Shown here: positions 24,739 through 31,639 of the stretch, in pieces
How positions within the stretch are numbered: the first letter of the stretch is position 1
How the letters are laid out: every line of letters begins with the position of its first letter
Origin: an uncultured Lachnospiraceae bacterium
GTDB taxonomy: Bacteria > Bacillota > Clostridia > Lachnospirales > Lachnospiraceae
NCBI GenBank assembly: GCA_910589385.1
Contig: CAJUTU010000001.1
Location: 311,778-343,925 of the forward strand
Direction: 5' to 3'
DNA length: 32,148 nt
Position numbers and translations under genes: made by a program
The notes under the pieces: model-generated
The model's database searches: none
Seen by the model: only the letters and a program-made list of their open reading frames with translations
Told to the model about the DNA's origin: nothing

Positions 24739-26025
24739 TTAATGTTCTACAGGAGTTGCAGATGCCCAGTATTCTTCAATCTTATCAGCCAATTCATCAC
24801 GGTCGATCTGGCCTGCAAGATACTCCTGCATATATGCGCCAACTTTAGAATAGTGGTCATCCGGATCATAATCATAGTTCGGAACTAATTTACCAGCGTC
24901 AACATATTCTTTTACAGATTTGCCCAGGTCGTTACTACATTCTACTGTATTGCTGTTGAATGGAGAAATCATACCGCAGGTATCGGAAACAAGCGTCTGT
25001 GCATCTTCAGCAGAAGCGAACCACTCTAAGAAATCCATAGCTGCCGCACGCTGCTCATCTGTGGTATATTCGCTGTTATCAATATAAAAATACTTGGAGC
25101 CGCCGCCTACAAGGTAACCTGTATATGCATCCTCTATATTCTGCGGTACAGGCATAAGGCCGATATTCCCGGTATAGTCATAGTCAACCAGATCATTCCA
25201 CTCCCAGCATCCGCCGAACTGGAATGCAACCTCACCTTCAGACATCTTCTGGTGGACCATCTCATCCTCAGCGGAGATCGGGCCTGACGCAAACGCGTTA
25301 TATTTCATCAACACATCGAATGTATCCATAAGAGCGTTAAATTTTTCATCATTATTCAAGTCTGCCGTTCCTGCATACAAGGAATCCACAAAGCCGTCTA
25401 CGTCCTCACGTTCCTCATATACCTGCTGCAGATAATGTGCTCCCAAAGACCAGTCCGGTTTCAAGATCGCGGTAGGAGCTTCCATCCCGCCTTTCACCAG
25501 TTCCGCGCAGAAATCATCAAAGTCATCTAACGTCTTGATAGAATCCGGATCAAAGTCCTCGCCTGTGATTTCTTTGATCGCGTCTGCATTGTAAAGAATT
25601 CCACGAGCCTCAATACAGGTAGGGAATCCTAACACTTTACCGTCAACGGTGATCGCATAGTCTGTATCATCAACCCAAGCTGCGCCGCTCATGTCATATC
25701 CGTACTCTACTCCAAGAGAATAGATATCTTTCGCGTCTGTCATTGCCAGTGCATACGGGTCATTAGAAGCATATTTGGTAGAAAGATGAGCTGCTACCGT
25801 ATCATTGGAGTAATAAACCTCAATATCTACATCATTTTCTTCATTATACTTTTCAACAGCTTCTTCGAGATACTCCTGAATTTCTGATTTAGAATTAAAG
25901 ATGGTGAATGATACTTTTCCGTCAGAGCTTCCAGAATCACCAGAACCGGAATCTGAACCACCACAAGCAGCCATAGATACTGTCATAGCTGTTACAAGCG
26001 TCACTGCAAGTAACTTTTTTTTCAT
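24739..26025 (-). CDS. Extracellular sugar-binding lipoprotein (CUT1 ABC transporter)
   Basis: A 428-residue substrate-binding protein. The N-terminus MKKKLLAVTL has a lipoprotein signal with lipobox SMAAC, so Cys21 should be lipid-anchored on the outer face of the membrane, followed by a Gly/Ser/Asp linker to about residue 36. The mature part has family 1 solute-binding features, including the FQFGGCWEWNDL segment and TDEQRAAAMDFLEWF near the C-terminus. The overall composition is acidic. AGGAGG lies about 9 nt before the ATG at 26025. It heads the operon feeding both permeases and, given the downstream GH36 genes, probably binds alpha-galactosides (raffinose family). The promoter at 26186-26214 overlaps a candidate LacI operator. 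Confidence 0.94.
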   Translation of the reverse strand: MKKKLLAVTLVTAMTVSMAACGGSDSGSGDSGSSDGKVSFTIFNSKSEIQEYLEEAVEKYNEENDVDIEVYYSNDTVAAHLSTKYASNDPYALAMTDAKDIYSLGVEYGYDMSGAAWVDDTDYAITVDGKVLGFPTCIEARGILYNADAIKEITGEDFDPDSIKTLDDFDDFCAELVKGGMEAPTAILKPDWSLGAHYLQQVYEEREDVDGFVDSLYAGTADLNNDEKFNALMDTFDVLMKYNAFASGPISAEDEMVHQKMSEGEVAFQFGGCWEWNDLVDYDYTGNIGLMPVPQNIEDAYTGYLVGGGSKYFYIDNSEYTTDEQRAAAMDFLEWFASAEDAQTLVSDTCGMISPFNSNTVECSNDLGKSVKEYVDAGKLVPNYDYDPDDHYSKVGAYMQEYLAGQIDRDELADKIEEYWASATPVEH

Positions 26026-26157
26026 TTCACATTTCCTCCTTAATATAAATGTAGCATTTCGAGCCAGGAATGAACCTTTTCCATCCCCAAAAGACTATCT
26101 GTACTCTACCGGCTTCTATGATACTTCAAGCGCTAGCAACTCATATGTAACAAGAAA

Positions 26158-26166
26158 CAATCGTTG
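26158..26166 (-). promoter_or_regulatory. Candidate LacI operator, downstream copy
   Basis: CAATCGTTG shares the AATCGTT core with the copies at 26212 and 26294. It lies about 13-21 nt downstream of the predicted start of transcription of the binding-protein operon, a position where a bound repressor would block elongation. Confidence 0.45.
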
Positions 26167-26185
26167 AGTACTTTTAACATGTATT

Positions 26186-26214
26186 ACCATATCATTTTTA
26201 CAATAAAATGTCAA
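26186..26214 (-). promoter_or_regulatory. Promoter of the alpha-galactoside transport operon
   Basis: On the minus strand a perfect TTGACA (26209-26214) and TATGGT (26186-26191) are 17 nt apart, about 160 nt ahead of the binding-protein ATG. The -35 overlaps the central operator-like motif at 26212-26220. Confidence 0.7.
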
Positions 26215-26220
26215 TCGTTT
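26212..26220 (-). promoter_or_regulatory. Candidate LacI operator overlapping the -35
   Basis: CAATCGTTT on the plus strand (AAACGATTG on the minus) overlaps the TTGACA by three bases. The central CG with A/T flanks is typical of LacI-family half-sites. The 8-mer AATCGTTT recurs inverted at 26294-26301. Confidence 0.55.
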
Positions 26221-26293
26221 ATCATATTTTATGAAATATAAATAAAATAGCTCCTAAATATACCTTAATTTCACTCATATTTTTGTCTAATCT

Positions 26294-26301
26294 AAACGAT
26301 T
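26294..26301 (+). promoter_or_regulatory. Candidate LacI operator, upstream copy
   Basis: AAACGATT is the exact reverse complement of the motif at 26213-26220, about 81 nt away centre to centre. It lies between the two divergent promoters, 59 nt from the -35 box of the DUF624 gene, so it could serve either promoter or support DNA looping. Confidence 0.4.
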
Positions 26302-26359
26302 TTTATCATTTTATCATAATTTAAATCAGACTTTATATGTCAATCCTTTGATATTTTTA

Positions 26360-26388
26360 TTGCATTGCCGTACTTTTGTTGTTACAAT
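26360..26388 (+). promoter_or_regulatory. Candidate promoter of the DUF624 gene
   Basis: TTGCAT (26360-26365) and TACAAT (26383-26388) are 17 nt apart, 47 nt ahead of the ATG. The -10 matches at five of six positions and the -35 at only three. Confidence 0.45.
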
Positions 26389-26435
26389 ACAGGATAATGG
26401 ATTCTGTATTCACATTTTAGAAGAGAGGGATTTAC

Positions 26436-27074
26436 ATGTTGAATCGATTTTTCAACGCAGATAACCCATTCTGGAACAGTATGGGAAACATTTTTGATGT
26501 ATTTGTACTGAATATGCTTTGGCTCATCTGCTGCCTTCCGGTTTTCACGATCGGCCCGTCTACAACTGCATTTTATTATGGCATGATCAACTTGGCACGC
26601 GGGGAGGAACATTATGTATCCAAAGATTTTTTCCGTTCCTTTGTACAGAACTTCAAACAGGGAATTTGTCTGGGCATCCCATTGACCGCCCTTGGCGCTT
26701 TCCTTGCCCTGGATATCTATATGTGCTATCGTTCCGGGACCGGGATCTATACCTTTTTTATGGTCTTTTTTGCCGTCATCTTTCTATTTTGGTCCTTTGT
26801 CACCTTATATTCCTTTCCTCTTCTGGCAAAGTTTGAAAAAAAGAACAAAGAAATCCTTGTCTGGGCATTTGTACTCTCCATACAGCATCTGGGGCGGAGC
26901 CTCCTGATGCTTGCCGCTGTGGCTGCCGGAATCTGGATCTGCCACATATTACCAGGGCTGATTTTTATCGTTCCCGGCCTGACAGTAGAATTTCATGCCG
27001 TATTGACCGCTTCTGCCTTGAAAGACTATCTTGAAACGAAGGATGCGGAGGTGATCCAGGATGAAAATGACTAA
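26436..27074 (+). CDS. DUF624 (YesL-like) membrane protein
   Basis: A 212-residue integral membrane protein with about five hydrophobic segments. The N-terminus (MLNRFFNADNPFWNSMGNIF, then a segment ending LPVFTIGPSTTAFYYGM) is the characteristic DUF624 opening. Family members are repeatedly found beside CUT1 sugar ABC transporters and polysaccharide-use loci; their molecular function is unknown. Here it is divergent from the binding-protein operon and may respond to the same regulators. A GAGAGGGA ribosome binding site precedes the ATG. Its last codons overlap the next gene by 14 nt, so the two are probably a translationally coupled pair. Confidence 0.9.
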   Translation: MLNRFFNADNPFWNSMGNIFDVFVLNMLWLICCLPVFTIGPSTTAFYYGMINLARGEEHYVSKDFFRSFVQNFKQGICLGIPLTALGAFLALDIYMCYRSGTGIYTFFMVFFAVIFLFWSFVTLYSFPLLAKFEKKNKEILVWAFVLSIQHLGRSLLMLAAVAAGIWICHILPGLIFIVPGLTVEFHAVLTASALKDYLETKDAEVIQDEND

Positions 27075-27789
27075 AAAAAACAGTGTATTCCTACAGGAAC
27101 TGCGCCGGGATTGGAATACACTGAAAGGCCTGCACGGCAAAAAAAAATTAGAATTTTTGTGGGATTATTACAAATGGCGTGCAATCGTTGCCATTTTTGC
27201 CATCCTAACAATCTGCACCTTTGCCAATATGCTGTATGAGGGCCAGAAACCCTGCCGTCTGCGTGTCTGCGTTGTATTAAATACAGAGGATGACTGCAGC
27301 CGCTGGTTCCGTCAGTTTACGAAAGAACTGACGGCCGATGAGAAGCCTGGTATGGTAGATGTCAATCTGGACCAGCCTTTTGATTATGACAATCGTTATT
27401 ACTATGTGCAGGAGATCGAGGTCATGACTACCGTTTCCTCCGGGCGCATGGATGTAGCCGTCTGCGGCAAGGATATGTACAGCTACCTGCTTGCATTAAA
27501 TGCCTGCATGACGTTGGATGATACCCTTTCTGACGATTTACTTTCTTCTTTATCAGACCGTGGAAAACTGGTTTATGATACGGCAAATCTGACCCAGGAT
27601 GAGAACGGGAATGTCAATCCAGAAGATGGGATCGATGGATATTATGCCATAGATTTGTCCGGAAGTGAATTTTATGAACTGTACAATCAGACGGAAGATG
27701 AGCAAGAGCCTCTTTATGCCGTGATCATTTCAAATACGGAGCATTTCGAGGACTGTGAAACACTTCTCAGGGCTTTGTGCCAGCCCTGA
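27061..27789 (+). CDS. Single-pass membrane protein of unknown function
   Basis: A 242-residue protein I do not recognise. A basic cytoplasmic N-terminus (about 1-38, many Lys/Arg) leads into one hydrophobic segment (about 41-59, RAIVAIFAILTICTFANML). About 180 mostly acidic residues follow that should lie outside the membrane (positive-inside rule). No catalytic motif is apparent. The ATG at 27061 lies inside the DUF624 gene with GGAGG 9 nt upstream, so the pair is co-translated and may form a complex; an accessory role in sugar transport or sensing is only inferred from context. The terminator stem starts within its last codons. Confidence 0.8.
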   Translation: MKMTKKNSVFLQELRRDWNTLKGLHGKKKLEFLWDYYKWRAIVAIFAILTICTFANMLYEGQKPCRLRVCVVLNTEDDCSRWFRQFTKELTADEKPGMVDVNLDQPFDYDNRYYYVQEIEVMTTVSSGRMDVAVCGKDMYSYLLALNACMTLDDTLSDDLLSSLSDRGKLVYDTANLTQDENGNVNPEDGIDGYYAIDLSGSEFYELYNQTEDEQEPLYAVIISNTEHFEDCETLLRALCQP

Positions 27790-27808
27790 GAATGGTTCCT
27801 TTTATTTT
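27765..27808 (+). terminator. Terminator overlapping the stop codon of the unknown membrane protein gene
   Basis: TCTCAGGGCT (27765-27774) and AGCCCTGAGA (27782-27791) form a perfect 10-bp stem with a 7-nt loop. The stop codon lies in the right arm. The T-rich tail starts a few bases later (27797-27808), further than usual, so efficiency is uncertain. Confidence 0.65.
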
Positions 27809-28784
27809 ACGTCGTTTCCCGTTCTACCAGATAGACCGGGAGCACCGTCTTTCTGGCTACCAGTTTTCCGGCAACGGAATCATGCAGCAGGTTGACCGCC
27901 AGCTCTGACATCTCCCTGACAGGCTGATGGATGGTTGTAAGCTGAGGCGTGGTAAAGGACGCGATCTGTACATCATCAAAGCCGATGATCTTCATCTGTT
28001 CAGGCACAGAAATATGAAGTTTGCGGCATACCTGTAATGTCTGGGCAGCAATGATATCACTGTTTACAAAGAGGCCGTCTGTTTCCGGATATTTTTTCAG
28101 TGTATTTTCCAGCATCTCACTATATTCCATATTATAAAACTGCGTGTCATCTGTAAGAAGTTCTACAAAAGGAATCTTTTTCTTCGCGCAGACATCCCTA
28201 AACCCCTCTGTACGCATATCTGCAGGCATAGATATCGTACCGATATTACCGACATGGAGCAAATGCCTGCAGCCGCAGGAAATCAGCTTTTCTGCCGCTA
28301 AAGCGCCTCCCTGCCTGTTATCACATTCTACCGAGGCAGTTCCATTATCCAGAAAGCGCTCCATGGTAATAATCGGAATATCAATCCCGTCAAACATCTC
28401 CAGCGCCACAAATCCACTGCATAGGATGATGCCCGCCACCTTATGGCTGATACACATCTTAATGTGTTCTTCTTCTTTTTCATGGATACACTGCGAGCTG
28501 CACAGCAGTGTCTTATACCCCTTTTCATAAGCCTTGTTCTCAATATTGCTGATCATCTCCGCAAAATACGGATGGCTGACGTGGGGAACGATCAATCCGA
28601 TTGTGTTCGTGCTTTTCATACGCAGAGTCCTTGCGGCCTCATTCGGCTGATAATTCAGTTTTTCTATAGCCTCATGTACTTTATTGCGTGTGTTGTCGCT
28701 GATATACCCTCTGTTATTCAATACCCTGGATACCGTGCTGGTAGTTAGGCCCGCCTCTTTTGCTACATCCTTCAAGGTTGCCAT
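27807..28784 (-). CDS. LacI-family transcriptional regulator (copy 1)
   Basis: A 325-residue LacI-type repressor. The N-terminal helix-turn-helix MATLKDVAKEAGLTTSTVSR and hinge (YQPNEAARTLRM) are followed by the periplasmic-binding-protein-like effector domain (about 60-325, with IGLIVPHVSHPYFAEMISNI and IGFDDVQIASFTTPQLTTIH). It is a close paralogue of the next gene upstream, with an identical C-terminal VERETT and almost the same recognition helix, so both probably bind similar operators. GGAG lies 10 nt before the ATG. It is 56 nt downstream of copy 2 and likely co-transcribed with it. The nearby alpha-galactoside operon and GH32 gene are the probable targets; the inducer is unknown. Confidence 0.94.
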   Translation of the reverse strand: MATLKDVAKEAGLTTSTVSRVLNNRGYISDNTRNKVHEAIEKLNYQPNEAARTLRMKSTNTIGLIVPHVSHPYFAEMISNIENKAYEKGYKTLLCSSQCIHEKEEEHIKMCISHKVAGIILCSGFVALEMFDGIDIPIITMERFLDNGTASVECDNRQGGALAAEKLISCGCRHLLHVGNIGTISMPADMRTEGFRDVCAKKKIPFVELLTDDTQFYNMEYSEMLENTLKKYPETDGLFVNSDIIAAQTLQVCRKLHISVPEQMKIIGFDDVQIASFTTPQLTTIHQPVREMSELAVNLLHDSVAGKLVARKTVLPVYLVERETT

Positions 28785-28840
28785 TTTATATCTTCTCCAT
28801 TTCTATTTATTGTGTCTCACAGGCGGCATACCCAGCCGCT

Positions 28841-29824
28841 CTATGTGGTTTCTCTTTCTACCAGATAGACCGGAAGCACTGTTCTTTTCGCGACCAGTTT
28901 TCCGGCAGCAGAATCATGAAGCAGATTGACCGCTATCTCCGCCATTTCTTTTACAGGCCGATGGACTGTTGTAAGTTCCGGCGTTGTTAGAGATGCAATA
29001 TCTGCGTCGTCGAAACCGATGATCTTCATTTGCTCAGGTACAGAAATACAACGTCTGCGGCATACCTGCAGTACCTGGGCCGCGATCACATCACTGCCTG
29101 CAAAAATCCCGTCTGTTTTTGGATATTTCCGCAGGGCTTTTTCAATCAAATCACCATATTTCCTATTGTGGAGATGCGTTTCACCCCCCCCCAGAGAAAA
29201 TTCCGCACAGAAAAGTTTCTTCTTTTCACTGGTTTCTCTGACCCCCTCTGCGCATAAACATGCTGATAAGAATGGTGGATCCAGACAGTCAATATAGAGC
29301 AGACGTTCACACCCACAGGAACTTAACTTTTCCACAGCTAAGCTTCCCCCCTGTTTATGGTCGCATTCCACAGAAGCCCTCCCCTGTTCCGAGAAATGCC
29401 CTATCGTAACGATCGGAATATCACTCTCCTCCAATGGCTTTGGTTCCTTTGGCTCACTACAGTAAATAACACCGGCCACTTTACTGCTGATACACATTTT
29501 TATGGATTCTTCTTCCTTTTCCTGTGTGTACTGCGAGTTACACAGCAAGACCTTATATCCCTTCTTGCGCGCCTGCGCTTCTAAATGGCTGATCATTCCC
29601 GCAAAATATGGATGATGGATATGTGGCACGATGATTCCTATGGTATTTGTACTTTTCCCCTGAAGGGAACGTGCCGCCTCATTTGGAAAATAATTCAGCT
29701 TTTTCATCGCTTTCTCAACCTTTTGGCGTGCATTATCACTGATATATCCCCGGTTATTCAATATACGGGACACTGTACTGACAGTCAGCCCTGCCTCTTT
29801 CGCGACATCCTTTAAAGTTGCCAT
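28841..29824 (-). CDS. LacI-family transcriptional regulator (copy 2, contains G9 tract)
   Basis: A 327-residue LacI-type regulator with helix-turn-helix MATLKDVAKEAGLTVSTVSR and an effector domain containing IGIIVPHIHHPYFAGMIS and IGFDDADIASLTTPELTTVH. The DNA-binding region is nearly the same as copy 1, while the effector-contacting middle differs more, suggesting a different inducer. The sequence just before both ATGs is also alike (ATGGAGAA...), so a tandem duplication included the leader. A run of nine G in the coding strand (29184-29192) encodes GGG in SLGGGET, where copy 1 has no glycines and is two residues shorter; slippage there would inactivate the protein. A good promoter precedes it at 29901-29929. 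Confidence 0.93.
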   Translation of the reverse strand: MATLKDVAKEAGLTVSTVSRILNNRGYISDNARQKVEKAMKKLNYFPNEAARSLQGKSTNTIGIIVPHIHHPYFAGMISHLEAQARKKGYKVLLCNSQYTQEKEEESIKMCISSKVAGVIYCSEPKEPKPLEESDIPIVTIGHFSEQGRASVECDHKQGGSLAVEKLSSCGCERLLYIDCLDPPFLSACLCAEGVRETSEKKKLFCAEFSLGGGETHLHNRKYGDLIEKALRKYPKTDGIFAGSDVIAAQVLQVCRRRCISVPEQMKIIGFDDADIASLTTPELTTVHRPVKEMAEIAVNLLHDSAAGKLVAKRTVLPVYLVERETT

Positions 29825-29900
29825 TTACCTTGTTCTCCATTTCCATTTACTCAGCCCAGCCAGGCATCATACTTTGTATCCGCTTCACCTTATTTCTTAA

Positions 29901-29929
29901 ATTTTATATCTTTTCATTTTTTGTGTCAA
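29901..29929 (-). promoter_or_regulatory. Promoter of the tandem LacI genes
   Basis: On the minus strand perfect TTGACA (29924-29929) and TAAAAT (29901-29906) are exactly 17 nt apart, 77 nt ahead of the ATG at 29824. The sequence ahead of the -35 (ATTTGATTGACA) resembles the region around the binding-protein operon -35 (AAACGATTGACA), which hints at autoregulation. Confidence 0.72.
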
Positions 29930-30014
29930 TCAAATACGTTGTTTTATCGTCAAATTTTGACTTGCTGAAAAAGAAATGGCTTTACAACTGTTGAATATCC
30001 TTACAGATATCGTT

Positions 30015-31349
30015 TTATGATCCGACGGTAAATATCTTTACATTTTGCATCTCATCTGCCTGGATGTCGCTGCCCAGTCCGTACACTGCATTACTGATCA
30101 CATACTCTCCGTCATTTACAAACACTTCGATCAAATGGGAATCTACATAGACATCCAGGTAACAGTCCTCTCTCATTTCCGGCGTCTCAAACTGCCGCCG
30201 CTCTCCTTCTTTCCGTTTGGCAACGGCCGTTTTATCTGTATATACACGGTTTCCTCTGCGCAGGATCTGATATCCCCCGATGTTGGCTCCCTCCCCATCC
30301 GCAAGCTTCATACTGACCTTATAACCAGCCTCCGCTGATTCTGCCGCAGAACTGATCTGCCTCCTGTACTGCTTTTCCACATTTGGATGTACGCGAAAAT
30401 AAATATGGCCTTCCCGTACTTCCACAACCCTTGGAATACAAAACATTCCGCTCCATTTCCCATCCACAGGCTCCGGCATGCGAAGCCAGGCAACCACAAC
30501 ACGCCTGCCTTCTGCATCAATGGCACTCTGCGGTGCATACAATTCGAACCCATGATCAAAATATTGATAATTATCCGGAATATCCATCTTACAGGTTTCT
30601 TCATCAAAATCCACTACGGTACAGATTGTTTGGCACTCTGTTCCATTATCCCCCTGCAGAATTCCCATGGTGGAAAGCATGAGCACGCTCCCGCCTGCCG
30701 TTTCAAAGAAATCAGGACATTCCCACATCCATCCAAAGCCTTCCGGTTTTGAAACACTGTTTATAAATTTCCAGTCAAATAAATTCTTGCTTTTATACAA
30801 AAGAGCCCTTCCTCTTTTATAGCCAATGCTGCTGCCAAGAATCATATACCATGCATCTTTGCCGCGCCATACTTTCGGATCCCTGGTATGCACTTTATCT
30901 CCTTTTGCCGGATCTGTTATGACCGGTATGGCCACATGCTTGTCCTGGAAGTTATCAAAAGTGAAACCGTCATCTGAAACAATTACAAGCTGTGAAGCCT
31001 CAAACTGCATTTCAGGGCAGATGTGAATATTTTCAGGGTTTATTTTATCATAATGGACCCCTGTATAGAAAAGATACATCCTGCCCTCATGCTCTACCGC
31101 GCTGCCGGAATAACATCCATTCTGATCCTCATACCTTGAAGGAAAAACCGCAACATCCTGATGCTCCCAATTTACAAGGTCTTTACTTACCGCATGCCCC
31201 CAGTGCATGGTCCCCCACATGGGCGCATAGGGAAAATGTTGATAAAACAAATGATACATTCCCTGATAATAAATAAAGCCGTTTGGATCATTGATCCAGT
31301 TCTTTGGTGCTTTTAAATGTATCTTATCTCCGTTTAAACCACTGCTCAT
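30015..31349 (-). CDS. GH32 sucrose/fructan hydrolase (beta-fructofuranosidase), cytoplasmic
   Basis: A 444-residue GH32 enzyme with a five-bladed propeller and a C-terminal beta-sandwich. All three hallmark motifs are present: nucleophile D21 in WINDPNG, the transition-state stabiliser D157 in RDPKVW, and acid/base E210 in ECPDFF. There is no signal peptide, so it acts inside the cell, on sucrose, sucrose-6-phosphate or short fructans. No PTS genes are nearby and the locus has an ABC importer, so unphosphorylated sucrose left after GH36 removes galactose from raffinose is the most fitting substrate. It is somewhat shorter than the usual 470-500 residues but complete in motifs. AGGAGG lies 10 nt before the ATG. 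It reads toward the LacI genes but is separated from them by their promoter. Confidence 0.93.
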   Translation of the reverse strand: MSSGLNGDKIHLKAPKNWINDPNGFIYYQGMYHLFYQHFPYAPMWGTMHWGHAVSKDLVNWEHQDVAVFPSRYEDQNGCYSGSAVEHEGRMYLFYTGVHYDKINPENIHICPEMQFEASQLVIVSDDGFTFDNFQDKHVAIPVITDPAKGDKVHTRDPKVWRGKDAWYMILGSSIGYKRGRALLYKSKNLFDWKFINSVSKPEGFGWMWECPDFFETAGGSVLMLSTMGILQGDNGTECQTICTVVDFDEETCKMDIPDNYQYFDHGFELYAPQSAIDAEGRRVVVAWLRMPEPVDGKWSGMFCIPRVVEVREGHIYFRVHPNVEKQYRRQISSAAESAEAGYKVSMKLADGEGANIGGYQILRRGNRVYTDKTAVAKRKEGERRQFETPEMREDCYLDVYVDSHLIEVFVNDGEYVISNAVYGLGSDIQADEMQNVKIFTVGS

Positions 31350-31507
31350 TTCTGCCGCTCCTCCTCATGACATTTTACAGGCAAACAGACTATTATTATA
31401 GACTGATCCCTTTTTATGATGTACAAAAATCTGAATGAATGCCTCCCATAGTATTGCTGCAAAATAACTTTACCACATTTTTATGTTCTTGAAAATCATT
31501 TTCTGTA

Positions 31508-31515
31508 AAACGTTT
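31508..31515. promoter_or_regulatory. Candidate LacI operator at the GH32 promoter
   Basis: AAACGTTT is a perfect palindrome with the central CG usual in LacI-family operators. It overlaps the upstream GH32 -35 candidate by two bases, the same arrangement as AAACGATT at the binding-protein operon promoter. Confidence 0.5.
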
Positions 31516-31529
31516 GATATAAAATAAAA

Positions 31530-31561
31530 TACGGCCGCTTCTTTCAACGACCGTACTTTTT
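31530..31561. terminator. Orphan bidirectional terminator hairpin
   Basis: TACGGCCG (31530-31537) and CGACCGTA (31548-31555) form an 8-bp stem with one imperfect position (a G-U wobble when transcribed leftward). T-rich tails lie on both sides: TTTTT to the right, TTTTATTTTAT on the minus strand to the left. No gene ends here in either direction. Confidence 0.6.
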
Positions 31562-31639
31562 GTAAGGATTCCTTCATTTATTATAGACCTTAATCCGTGA
31601 AGTTTAATTATTATTCCATGCTATAACCGCTCTGTTTAT

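Larger units (their letters stand above)
26026..26435. promoter_or_regulatory. AT-rich divergent control region between binding-protein operon and DUF624 gene
   Basis: This 410-nt gap has no convincing gene. It holds the two divergent promoters listed separately, three copies of an AATCGTT core motif, and a loose match to the catabolite-response (cre) consensus at 26124-26138 (12 of 15 positions) in the leader of the binding-protein gene. The middle (about 26220-26340) is strongly AT-rich. Regulation by the nearby LacI proteins and by catabolite repression is inferred. Confidence 0.6.

Noticed and set aside
26124..26138. Firm CcpA cre site in the binding-protein leader
   Set aside because: Matches the consensus at 12 of 15 positions but misses conserved ones; noted only as a loose match within the intergenic entry.
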